A stretch of DNA of 8,310 bases from Chloroflexota bacterium (GCA_015222405.1 JADFVG010000051.1:1-8310); one strand, 5' to 3'; counted from the stretch's first letter, positions 1 to 6,530 are shown. Translations and numbers: made by a program. The notes: generated from the sequence alone by a model not told the origin.

Positions 1-91
1 ACGCTACCATAAATACTCATAGTGCAGCCATTATACATCCCTCTCATAACTCATGTGTCACCTATCTTTCTGAACGAGATCAGAAGCCGCC

Positions 92-120
92 TTGAATTGC
101 CCCCTATCCACTGCTATACT
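92..120 (+). promoter_or_regulatory. sigma70-type promoter of the ApgM-lysC operon
   Basis: The -35 box is TTGAAT (92-97) and the -10 box is TATACT (115-120), with a 17-base spacer. A TG dinucleotide one base upstream of the -10 box (112-113) makes it an extended -10. Transcription should begin about 6-8 bases after the -10 box, at roughly 126-128. That is only 2-4 bases before the GTG start codon at 130, so the message would be leaderless or nearly so. The hexamers are read directly; promoter activity is inferred. Confidence 0.65.
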
Positions 121-129
121 TAATAGATT

Positions 130-1317
130 GTGAAGTACTGCGTTCTGATAATTGATGGCGCATCGGGCTGGCCGCTTCCTGAGCGCGAGGGAAAAACCTG
201 CCTTGAGCTGGCGCATATCCCGAACCTGGATACTATTGCTCAAGAGGGAGTCGTGGGTCTGGTGCGCACGGTGCCTGAGGGGATGGAGCCTTCAAGCGCC
301 TGCGCCTGCATGTCGGTACTGGGCTACGATCCCAAGGTCTACTATCGGGGCAGGGCCGGCATCGAGGCCAAGAGCATGGGCATTTCCCTCGATGAAGGCG
401 ATGTCGCTTTTCGCTGCAACCTGGTGGCAGTTCGCGATGGGAAGATGTGGGACTATAGCTCAGGTCACATCAACGACGGCGAAGCTCATGCCCTTATTGC
501 CGCCTTGCAGCAGAGCCTGGGCAATGAGAAGATACACTTCTACCCTGGCATCAGCTACAGGCACATATGCAAGATAAAAGGGGAGAGAGATACGCTTATG
601 GCCACTTGCACTCCACCGCACGATATTCCGGGTAAGCCCATCGATGGATTTCTTCCCCAAGGGCCGGGAAGTGAGCTGCTGCGAGACCTCATGGCACGCT
701 CGGAGGATGTGCTACGGGAGCATGCGGTCAATATCGAGCGACGCTCTCGGGGCGATATCCCAGCCACCATGATCTGGCTCTTCTGGGGCAGTGAGGAAAT
801 ACCCGACCTGCCGCCGTTCAAGCGGAAGTATGGCCTGGATGCAGCCTTGACCTCGGGGGTTAACCTCCTCCAAGGCCTGGCACGGATGTCGGGAATTGAG
901 CCCCTCGACATCCCCGGGGTGAGCGACGGCCTGGACAACGACTACGCTGCCCAGGCAGGTGGTGCCCTCAAGGCTCTGGAGGAACGCGACCTGGTGGTTA
1001 TCCACGTCGAGGCGCCGGATGAGGCTGCCCATGGTGGCTCCATTAGTGATAAAATAGAGGCTCTAGAGCGAGTGGATGGGGAGATAGTAGGCCAGCTCCT
1101 CGCGTGGGGAAAAGACGCCCTTCGTCTGCTGATCATGCCCGACCACGCAACACCGATACCGATTCAGACCCACGCCCCTGACCCGGTTCCATTTATGCTC
1201 TGGGGGCCGGGGTTCGAAGCAAATGGTGCCAGGGCATTCACAGAGGCAGAAGCCAAAAGCACTGGCCTTTTCATTGAAGAAGGGCATGCCATCATGGGCA
1301 GGTTGATACGGGGGTAA
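130..1317 (+). CDS. apgM: ApgM-family 2,3-bisphosphoglycerate-independent phosphoglycerate mutase-like enzyme; probable alternative homoserine kinase
   Basis: This 395-residue protein belongs to the alkaline-phosphatase superfamily, archaeal-type (ApgM) branch. Family metal-site motifs are visible: D9 in LIIDGASGW, the nucleophile region PSSACACMS (54-62, Ser55 or Ser56), D297 and H301 in APDEAAHGG, D338-H339 in MPDHATP, and H348 in THAPDP. Length is normal for the family. Members encoded beside threonine-pathway genes have been classed as 'proposed homoserine kinase' (TIGR02535), replacing ThrB. Here the next gene, 10 bases downstream, is aspartokinase, so phosphorylation of homoserine is at least as likely as glycolytic mutase activity. 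The symbol denotes the family only. The start is GTG: an in-frame TAG lies at 124-126 and the family N-terminus begins exactly at MKYCVLIIDG. No Shine-Dalgarno sequence precedes it. The cytosolic location and family are secure; the substrate is inferred from context. Confidence 0.9.
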   Translation: MKYCVLIIDGASGWPLPEREGKTCLELAHIPNLDTIAQEGVVGLVRTVPEGMEPSSACACMSVLGYDPKVYYRGRAGIEAKSMGISLDEGDVAFRCNLVAVRDGKMWDYSSGHINDGEAHALIAALQQSLGNEKIHFYPGISYRHICKIKGERDTLMATCTPPHDIPGKPIDGFLPQGPGSELLRDLMARSEDVLREHAVNIERRSRGDIPATMIWLFWGSEEIPDLPPFKRKYGLDAALTSGVNLLQGLARMSGIEPLDIPGVSDGLDNDYAAQAGGALKALEERDLVVIHVEAPDEAAHGGSISDKIEALERVDGEIVGQLLAWGKDALRLLIMPDHATPIPIQTHAPDPVPFMLWGPGFEANGARAFTEAEAKSTGLFIEEGHAIMGRLIRG

Positions 1318-1327
1318 GGACAGGATC

Positions 1328-2554
1328 ATGGCGCTAATTGTGCAGAAGTATGGCGGTAGCTCGGTGGCTGATGCAGAAAAGATCAAGAATGTCGCCCACC
1401 GTATCATCGCCACCAAAGAGAAGGGTAACCAGGTAGTGGTGGTCGCCTCCGCCATGGGGAAGACCACCGATGAGCTGATCAGCCTCGCTCGCCAGGTAAC
1501 CGAGCAGCCCGATGAGAGAGAACTCGATGTTCTCCTCTCTACCGGCGAGGCTGTCTCCAGCACCCTTCTTGCCATGGCTCTAAAGTCCCTGGGGCATGAT
1601 GCCATCAGCCTCAGCGGAGCGCAGGCAGGGATCAGGACCGACGCTGCCTATAGCCGCGCCCGCATCCTCACCGTTGAGGCCCACCGCATCGTCAAGGAGC
1701 TGGGCGAGGGCAAAATCGTCATCGTCGCCGGCTTTCAGGGGATCACCCAGGATATGGACATCACCACCCTGGGTCGCGGTGGCTCGGATACCACAGCGGT
1801 AGCCACGGCAGCGAGCCTGGGGGCAGAGATATGTGAGATCTACACCGATGTGGAAGGGGTTTACACCGCCGATCCCCACCTTATCCCCCAAGCACGTAAA
1901 TTGAAGGAACTCAGCTATGAAGAAATGCTTGAGCTTGCCGCCTACGGTGCCAAGGTGCTTCATCCCCGCTCTGTAGAGCTGGGGGAGCTTTTCAATATCC
2001 CTATCCTGGTGGCTTCAAGCTTCACCGAAAGCCCAGGAACCCTAATTCACGGAGGAATCCCTATGGAAGTGCACAGCAAGGTAAGAGGCATCGCCCATGA
2101 CCTGGATGTGGCCAAGATCACCGTCCTCGGCGTCCCCGATCAGCCTGGAATTGCCACCGCAATTTTTGAGCCTCTGGCTAAGGAAAACATCAGCATCGAC
2201 ACCATCGTCCAGAACGCCAGTGTGGAGCGAATCACCGACCTCACCTTCACCGTCGCCAAGAGCGACCTGGATAAAGCGATGCGGGTAGTGGAGCCGGTAA
2301 CCAAATCCATCGGCGCCAGAGGCTGCATTGCCGACGCCAAATTGGGAAAGATAAGCATCATTGGTACAGGCATGCAGAATACGCCAGGCTATGCGGCGAG
2401 GATGTTCAGCGCCCTTTACGAGCAGGGGATCAATATTGAGCTGATCACCACATCGGAGATCAGGATCACCTGCATTATCGACCAGTCGAGGGTTGAAGAT
2501 GCCCTCATCGCCCTGCACAAGGCCTTCGAGTTGGAAAAAGGGGACGGGATTTAA
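1328..2554 (+). CDS. lysC: aspartate kinase (aspartokinase), lysine/threonine-sensitive type
   Basis: It catalyses ATP-dependent phosphorylation of L-aspartate, the first step toward lysine, threonine, methionine and diaminopimelate. The protein has 408 residues, typical of monofunctional LysC. The amino-acid kinase domain (about 2-240) shows KYGGSS (7-12), STGE (71-74), GFQGIT (135-140), the glycine-rich GRGGSDTTA (149-157) and YTDVEGVYTADP (172-183). Two ACT regulatory domains follow. One runs about 262-330 (ITVLGVPDQPG, VQNAS), the other about 342-405 (ISIIGTGMQ, TSEIRI). This layout implies feedback inhibition by lysine and/or threonine. ATG at 1328 has AAGGA (1316-1320) seven bases upstream and follows the ApgM-like gene by 10 bases, so the two are co-transcribed. 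No homoserine dehydrogenase is fused, and none lies in the window. Identification is firm; the effector is not determined. Confidence 0.97.
   Translation: MALIVQKYGGSSVADAEKIKNVAHRIIATKEKGNQVVVVASAMGKTTDELISLARQVTEQPDERELDVLLSTGEAVSSTLLAMALKSLGHDAISLSGAQAGIRTDAAYSRARILTVEAHRIVKELGEGKIVIVAGFQGITQDMDITTLGRGGSDTTAVATAASLGAEICEIYTDVEGVYTADPHLIPQARKLKELSYEEMLELAAYGAKVLHPRSVELGELFNIPILVASSFTESPGTLIHGGIPMEVHSKVRGIAHDLDVAKITVLGVPDQPGIATAIFEPLAKENISIDTIVQNASVERITDLTFTVAKSDLDKAMRVVEPVTKSIGARGCIADAKLGKISIIGTGMQNTPGYAARMFSALYEQGINIELITTSEIRITCIIDQSRVEDALIALHKAFELEKGDGI
2051..2554 (+). CDS. lysC: internal in-frame start in lysC giving a putative aspartokinase beta subunit
   Basis: Within lysC a perfect GGAGG (2051-2055) sits seven bases before an in-frame ATG at 2063 (Met246). 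Translation from there would give a 163-residue protein made only of the two ACT domains, sharing the lysC stop. In Bacillus subtilis and Corynebacterium glutamicum, lysC encodes overlapping alpha and beta subunits from an internal start at the same place in the protein, assembling as alpha2beta2. The ribosome binding site here is stronger than the one serving the full-length product. The motif is seen directly; expression of the beta chain is inferred. The span given includes the binding site; the coding part begins at 2063. Confidence 0.65.
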   Translation, partial: GGIPMEVHSKVRGIAHDLDVAKITVLGVPDQPGIATAIFEPLAKENISIDTIVQNASVERITDLTFTVAKSDLDKAMRVVEPVTKSIGARGCIADAKLGKISIIGTGMQNTPGYAARMFSALYEQGINIELITTSEIRITCIIDQSRVEDALIALHKAFELEKGDGI

Positions 2555-2569
2555 CCACTCTCTCAACAT

Positions 2570-2606
2570 AAAATGGGGACCGGTCAAAATAACCTGCCCC
2601 CATTTT
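2570..2606. terminator. hairpin between convergent lysC and NifU-like genes; probable bidirectional terminator
   Basis: A perfect 9-bp inverted repeat, AAAATGGGG (2570-2578) with CCCCATTTT (2598-2606), encloses a 19-base loop. It lies 15 bases after the lysC stop and 14 bases before the end of the convergent NifU-like gene. The A/T arms give each strand a short U-run at the 3' side (TTTT, then CTATTT on the + strand), as in weak bidirectional intrinsic terminators. The GC core is only four pairs and the loop is long, so termination efficiency is uncertain. The element could also be a small dispersed repeat. Confidence 0.55.
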
Positions 2607-2620
2607 CTATTTAAATCTCG

Positions 2621-2839
2621 CTAGACGGCGACTACTTCCTTGACCTCAGGGACTTGCTCCTTGAGGATTCGCTCGATACCCCCCTTAAGGGTCATGGTTG
2701 CCATCGGGCATCCAGCGCAGGCACCAGTGAGCCTCACTGAGACCGTGCCATCGTTAACATCAACAAGCTCAACGCTACCGCCATCGGCCTCTAGATGGGG
2801 CCTTATTTGAGCAAGAACTGCCTCAACCTTTTCTCGCAT
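2621..2839 (-). CDS. NifU-like C-terminal domain (Nfu) iron-sulfur cluster scaffold protein
   Basis: This 72-residue cytosolic protein consists solely of the NifU C-terminal (Nfu) domain. Visible landmarks are the helix ending in RPHLEADGG (13-21), the strand VELVDV, and the cluster-binding CxxC loop GACAGCPMA (39-47, Cys41 and Cys44) followed by TLKGGIERIL (50-59). Nfu proteins hold a Fe-S cluster between two subunits through these cysteines and pass it to apo-enzymes. Length matches stand-alone Nfu proteins. The ATG at 2837-2839 (complement) has GGAGG a few bases upstream on the - strand and a good promoter at 2871-2899. The gene stands alone, convergent with lysC and divergent from the acyl-CoA dehydrogenase operon. 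No nifS, sufB or iscU neighbour is present, so it reads as a housekeeping cluster carrier. Confidence 0.93.
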   Translation of the reverse strand: MREKVEAVLAQIRPHLEADGGSVELVDVNDGTVSVRLTGACAGCPMATMTLKGGIERILKEQVPEVKEVVAV

Positions 2840-2870
2840 TGTTTCCCTCCAAATTGCACAGCTGTTCTAT

Positions 2871-2899
2871 ACTTTAACACACAGTAAAGGCGGTGTCAA
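2871..2899 (-). promoter_or_regulatory. sigma70-type promoter of the NifU-like gene
   Basis: On the - strand a consensus TTGACA -35 box (plus-strand 2894-2899) is separated by exactly 17 bases from a TAAAGT -10 box (plus-strand 2871-2876, four of six matches, including first T, A and last T). Transcription would start about 25-30 bases upstream of the ATG, leaving a short leader with the GGAGG site. Hexamers and spacing are seen; activity is inferred. Confidence 0.65.
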
Positions 2900-3160
2900 A
2901 GGACAAAAGTCTCTTTTTGCAAACCCCGTAGTCCCACATTTCTCAACTATCGCCGTGGCCTGGAAACCGTTGGCATAATCGATATTGACTCGGGCGAAGT
3001 CCAGGTACATATCCTGCAACTACAGTTGAGGCCCTCTTCGATCTGGTGAATTTAGCTAGACGAGACCTCTTGTGCGCAGGGGCGGTTTGTGATAAGTTTG
3101 TAGTGAATCGCATTTTTTGCGGGCAGCCCCTCGGGGTAGACCCGGGAAGCGAGGTTGAAA
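2900..3160. other. intergenic region upstream of the acyl-CoA dehydrogenase operon; no supported gene
   Basis: This stretch holds the divergent leader region between the NifU-like gene and the dehydrogenases. No ORF with a plausible start and ribosome binding site is seen. An open frame without a start runs to a TGA at 3047-3049 and reads protein-like (LETVGIIDIDSGEVQVHI), so it may be a decayed gene end. A TTGACT hexamer (2985-2990) has only a poor -10 partner (CATATC, 3008-3013), so I assign no promoter. GC-rich self-complementary segments occupy 3127-3154, just before the dehydrogenase start. Confidence 0.5.
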
Positions 3161-4348
3161 ATGGACTTTAAGCTTACAGATGAGCAAGTGGCGCGGAGAA
3201 ATGAATTCTTTGAGGTCTGCGGGGAACTGGAAAAGAAGAAGCCGGCAAATTTCTCGGGGATAGAAAGTATTTACGATTCCGACGAAGGGTGGCAATACCA
3301 CCTTAACTGTGCCAAGGAATTTGCCAAGAGGGGATGGATAGCCCTGGGGTGGCCTTCCGAGTATGGAGGGCAAGGAAGCGTCATGGATCGCGTCTTCTTC
3401 GCAGAGGCCCGGGGATATTACGATACCCCTGGGGTTGATATCTTCGGCGTGGCAATGCTCGCTCCTACCCTCCTGGGAGCAGGAAGTGAGGAGATGAAGA
3501 GGGAATTTCTGCCGAAAATCGCCGCAGCGGAAATCATGTTCTGTGAGCTGTGGAGCGAGCCCAACGCGGGCTCCGACCTGGCAGCCCTTACCACTACCGC
3601 ATTAAGGGACGGCGATGAGTACGTGCTAAATGGCCAGAAGACCTGGAGTACAGGTGCCCACCGTTCGGATTGGGCCTTCGCTCTGGTAAGAACAGACCCC
3701 CATGCTGAGACTAAACATCGGGGCCTGACCTTCCTGATGTTTGACATGAAAACCCCCGGGATCACGGTGAAGCCTATCCTATATATGGATAGAGGCCATT
3801 TATACAATGAAGTTTTCTTTGATGACGCTCGCGTCCCCGTAAAGTACGTTGTCGGTGAGGAAAACAAAGGTTGGGGGGTTACTCAGCTGCTGGCGGGCTT
3901 CGAGAGGTCTAGCCTGGATGCCATCATGATGATGCGACGTCAGTTAGAAGGCCTGGTAGAGTACTGTAATGAGACAAAGGTGGGCGGTGAACTTCTGGCA
4001 AAGAACCCCATTATTCGCAACAGGATTGCCGAACTGGCCTGCCAGGTGGAAGCAGCCCGGGCCCTTGCCTACAGGGTGGCCGATCAACAGGCCAAGAATG
4101 AGATGGGTGCCATAGATGCCTCAGCGGTCAAGGTGTTTGCCGGTGATTTATCAGCCCGTCTGGCCCGGCTGGGGGCTGACATACTGGGCCCCTACGGTCA
4201 GGTTAGGTCGTCCAAATGGGCACCCTTGGAAGGTTTCTATGAGAAGCAGTACCAGCAGTACTTCATATTGACCGTCTCTATGGGCACCAATGAGATACAG
4301 AGGAACATCATTGCCTGGTACGGGTTGGGTTTGCCCAGAATGAGATAA
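3161..4348 (+). CDS. acyl-CoA dehydrogenase, catalytic-type subunit of a probable heteromeric pair
   Basis: This 395-residue flavoprotein subunit would oxidise an acyl-CoA at the alpha,beta bond. Seen are N-terminal DFKLTDEQ (2-9), GWPSEYGGQG (63-72), the flavin/substrate motif WSEPNAGSD (131-139), LNGQKTWSTGA (156-166) and C-terminal MGTNEIQRNIIA (374-385). The Glu that precedes GT in MCAD-type enzymes is Met374 here. Glu248 in GFERSS aligns by eye with the catalytic Glu of isovaleryl-CoA dehydrogenase (IVD), making it the likely base. The usual RxxxxxxxG...Q and QxxGGxG motifs for the FAD adenosine half are not recognisable (GGELLAKNP and LGPYGQVRS stand in their places). The next gene, 29 bases on, supplies them. 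ATG at 3161 is chosen because GAGG (3151-3154) lies six bases upstream; a TTG two codons earlier would have no spacing. Substrate unknown. The closest architectural parallel I know is mycobacterial FadE26/FadE28-like proteins. Confidence 0.92.
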   Translation: MDFKLTDEQVARRNEFFEVCGELEKKKPANFSGIESIYDSDEGWQYHLNCAKEFAKRGWIALGWPSEYGGQGSVMDRVFFAEARGYYDTPGVDIFGVAMLAPTLLGAGSEEMKREFLPKIAAAEIMFCELWSEPNAGSDLAALTTTALRDGDEYVLNGQKTWSTGAHRSDWAFALVRTDPHAETKHRGLTFLMFDMKTPGITVKPILYMDRGHLYNEVFFDDARVPVKYVVGEENKGWGVTQLLAGFERSSLDAIMMMRRQLEGLVEYCNETKVGGELLAKNPIIRNRIAELACQVEAARALAYRVADQQAKNEMGAIDASAVKVFAGDLSARLARLGADILGPYGQVRSSKWAPLEGFYEKQYQQYFILTVSMGTNEIQRNIIAWYGLGLPRMR

Positions 4349-4377
4349 CTGAAGTTTCCCCTAAGAGGAGGAATAAC

Positions 4378-5520
4378 ATGGATATTGCTTTCACTGAAGA
4401 ACAGGAAATGTTGCGCACGATGGTGAGCGATTTCCTCGTCAAAGAATGCCCCAAGAGCATAGTAAGGGAACTCGAGGAGGACGAGGAGAAGGGTTACTCT
4501 CCTCAAATCTGGAAGGCGATGGCTGATTTGGGATGGCTTGGGCTGATTATACCTGAGGAATATGGTGGCATGGGAATGACCTTCCAAGAATTGACCATCA
4601 TCCTAGAGCAGATGGGGGCAAACATTCTGCCCGGGCCTTACTTCTCCACCGTGGTTAAGGGAGCCATGCCTATTCTGGATGCGGGAAGCGAAGAGCAGAA
4701 ACGGGAGTTCCTGCCGAGGATAGCCAGTGGAGAGCTGATCTTCACCATGGCCCTTCTCGAAGCCGATGGCACGTATGATGCTTCTGGGATTGCCACTAAA
4801 GCTGCACCCCAGGGGGATAGCTTCGTAATAAATGGCACTAAGCTATTCGTGGAGATGGCCCACGTGGCTGACTACTTGATTTGTGTTGCAAGGACTAAGG
4901 ACGGGGCTTCGCCGGAGGACGGGCTAACCCTCTTCATAGTGGATGTCAGGAGCCCAGGCATTCACTGTGAAGTGATACCCACTATGGGCATGGACAAGTT
5001 ATGTGAAGTTCGCTTTGAGAATGTCGCCGTACCCAAGAAAGACGTGCTAGGGGAGCTAGATAAGGGATGGCCCATTATAGAGCAGGTCATAGAGAAGGGG
5101 GGCGTTGCCAAGGCTGCTGAGTCCATCGGCGGCATGCAGACCTGTCTCGACATGACGGTAACCTACGCTAAAGAGCGGGTTCAATATGACAGGCCGATTG
5201 GTGCTTTTCAGGCGCTTCAGCATATAATGGCCGATATGTGGATTGCCACTCAGACCAGCAAGTACCTGGTCTACATGGTAGCGTGGATGGAGTCCGAAGG
5301 CATACCTTGTGCCAAAGAGGCCGCCATAGCCAAGGCATACGTCAACGAGGCCTACAAGTGGCTCACCGACAGGACAGTACAGCTGCATGGTGGCATTGGC
5401 ACGAGCAGGGACCATGATGTAGGACTCTATTACAGAAGAGCTAAGACAGCGGATATAGCCTTCGGTGCTACCGACTTCCACCGAGAGCTGGTGGCTGACA
5501 GAATGGGCCTTCTCCGTTAG
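4378..5520 (+). CDS. acyl-CoA dehydrogenase, FAD-binding partner subunit lacking a catalytic Glu
   Basis: This 380-residue protein has the acyl-CoA dehydrogenase fold: DIAFTEEQEML (2-12), LGLIIPEEYGGMGM (54-67), YAKERVQYDRPIGAFQALQH (263-282) and the FAD motif QLHGGIGTSRDHDVGLYYRR (335-354). The N-terminal flavin/substrate motif, usually TEPxxGSD, is degraded to LLEADGTYDAS (126-136), and the usual W-I-T segment is LFVEM (156-160). Neither catalytic Glu position is filled: the MCAD-type site reads AFGAT (361-365), and the IVD-type site falls on Gly241-Gly242. It therefore looks inactive alone and complementary to the preceding subunit. AGGAGG (4366-4371) sits six bases before the ATG, and the 29-base gap implies one transcript with the upstream dehydrogenase. 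The stop codon overlaps a UUCG hairpin shared with the convergent gene. Family assignment is firm; the pairing is inferred. Confidence 0.92.
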   Translation: MDIAFTEEQEMLRTMVSDFLVKECPKSIVRELEEDEEKGYSPQIWKAMADLGWLGLIIPEEYGGMGMTFQELTIILEQMGANILPGPYFSTVVKGAMPILDAGSEEQKREFLPRIASGELIFTMALLEADGTYDASGIATKAAPQGDSFVINGTKLFVEMAHVADYLICVARTKDGASPEDGLTLFIVDVRSPGIHCEVIPTMGMDKLCEVRFENVAVPKKDVLGELDKGWPIIEQVIEKGGVAKAAESIGGMQTCLDMTVTYAKERVQYDRPIGAFQALQHIMADMWIATQTSKYLVYMVAWMESEGIPCAKEAAIAKAYVNEAYKWLTDRTVQLHGGIGTSRDHDVGLYYRRAKTADIAFGATDFHRELVADRMGLLR

Positions 5521-5534
5521 ACTTCGGTCTAGCG
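5515..5534. terminator. UUCG-tetraloop hairpin spanning the stop codons of two convergent genes
   Basis: Eight base pairs (5515-5522 with 5527-5534, one G-U wobble) close a C(UUCG)G tetraloop at 5523-5526, an exceptionally stable RNA loop on the + strand. The stem contains the + strand stop TAG (5518-5520) and the - strand stop (5529-5531). No U-run follows on either strand, so it is not a textbook intrinsic terminator. It may block 3' exonucleases or help terminate both transcripts. Confidence 0.45.
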
Positions 5535-6530
5535 AGTAAAGGTCCGCTTGACAGACTTCTCCCCCACCCTGTTCCTGAGGACGCTGATGCCTTCCACCTC
5601 CAGCTCTATGATGTCGCCCGGCTGGAGCCATCGGCCCAGTTCGAGGCCACAGCCCTTCTCCACAGTCCCTGAACCCATGAAGTCGCCGGCATGCAGGGTC
5701 TCATCCATGGAGGCAAACTCAATGATCTGGGGCCAAGTCCAGTAGCTCGTGCCGCTGTTATTCTCCGACCACACCTCGCCATTAACCCGGGCTATCATCC
5801 GCATATTCCTGGCGTCCACCTCATCCGGGGTCACCAGGCAGGGCCCCATAATGCTGCAGGTGTCTTTGCCCTTGGCCGGCCCCAGGCCGCACATCATCTC
5901 CTGCGACTGGATGTCTCGGGCGCTGATATCGTTGAAGATGGTATAGCCAGCGATATATTCCTCAGCCCTTTCTCGGGTGATATTTCTCCCCTCCTTTAAG
6001 ATATAGATGCCATACTCCAGCTCATAATCCAGCAGGTCGGTGAAGCTGGGCCAGGGGATAGTTTCCTCCGGCCCAATTACGCTATCAGGATTGCCTTTGT
6101 AGCAAACGGGCATCTGGTACCAGACTGGAGACAATTCCCGCTGGCCCGACATGCTGGCATGCCCCTCAAAGGATATATAGTCCCTGAGCGAGTTGGGGCG
6201 GGGCACCGGGGCCTTCAGCATGACCTCGCCCATCTGGTAGGTTATCCTCTCGCCCTGCGGCCCCGCCAGCGTTCTCTCGCCCCGCCTTTTGGCCACATAC
6301 TCCAGGGTCAGCTGGGCTGCCTCTTTCCCCTCCCCACCACTGCGGAAAAAGCCAACCATCTCTGGCGGTAGCACCACAGCAGCCATCTCATACGCCCGAC
6401 CGCTTCCCATACTCTCCGTGAGATAGCGAGTATAGCCGATATTCAGATCGATGATCTTCCCCTGACTCAGGGCACCGAGACGCAGCAAGGGCCCCAGCAC
6501 AGTGGACACCTCAAAGGTCACCAGCTTCAT
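5529..6530 (-). CDS. fumarylacetoacetate hydrolase (FAH) family protein
   Basis: This 333-residue protein belongs to the FAH superfamily, whose metal-dependent members hydrolyse acylpyruvates or hydrate/decarboxylate 2-oxo acids in aromatic and sugar-acid breakdown. A short N-terminal domain (about 1-100) begins MKLVTFEVST. The catalytic domain follows: His124 in SFEGHAS, metal ligands Glu170 and Glu172 in LDYELEYGIYI, Asp201 in FNDISARDIQ (199-208), the GPAKGKDT segment (217-224), GPCLVTPDEV (229-238), MGSGTVEKGCGLELG (285-299) and LQPGDIIELEVEGISVLRN (302-320). The divalent-metal triad is intact, so it is likely active; the exact substrate is unknown. ATG (6528-6530, complement) has AGGAGG seven bases upstream on the - strand. 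It is convergent with the dehydrogenase pair and divergent from the CoA-transferase operon, suggesting a shared catabolic theme but separate control. Confidence 0.92.
   Translation of the reverse strand: MKLVTFEVSTVLGPLLRLGALSQGKIIDLNIGYTRYLTESMGSGRAYEMAAVVLPPEMVGFFRSGGEGKEAAQLTLEYVAKRRGERTLAGPQGERITYQMGEVMLKAPVPRPNSLRDYISFEGHASMSGQRELSPVWYQMPVCYKGNPDSVIGPEETIPWPSFTDLLDYELEYGIYILKEGRNITRERAEEYIAGYTIFNDISARDIQSQEMMCGLGPAKGKDTCSIMGPCLVTPDEVDARNMRMIARVNGEVWSENNSGTSYWTWPQIIEFASMDETLHAGDFMGSGTVEKGCGLELGRWLQPGDIIELEVEGISVLRNRVGEKSVKRTFTR

Noticed and set aside
1063..1605. 180-residue antisense open frame across the ApgM-like/lysC junction
   Set aside because: It is a codon-usage shadow of two firmly identified genes; no ribosome site or recognisable protein features.
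2042..2587. 181-residue antisense open frame over lysC
   Set aside because: It runs opposite the ACT domains of lysC and through the hairpin, and has no recognisable family features.
3155..3160. TTG start two codons upstream of the first dehydrogenase ATG
   Set aside because: It abuts GAGG with no spacing, while the ATG at 3161 has six bases and begins at the family-typical MDFKLTDEQ.
5056..5631. 191-residue antisense open frame across the second dehydrogenase and FAH-family gene end
   Set aside because: It is opposite the second dehydrogenase and in another frame within the FAH-family gene; both real genes have full family motifs.
5691..5999. + strand open frames inside the FAH-family gene
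   Set aside because: They oppose the catalytic domain of a well-supported gene and lack family features.
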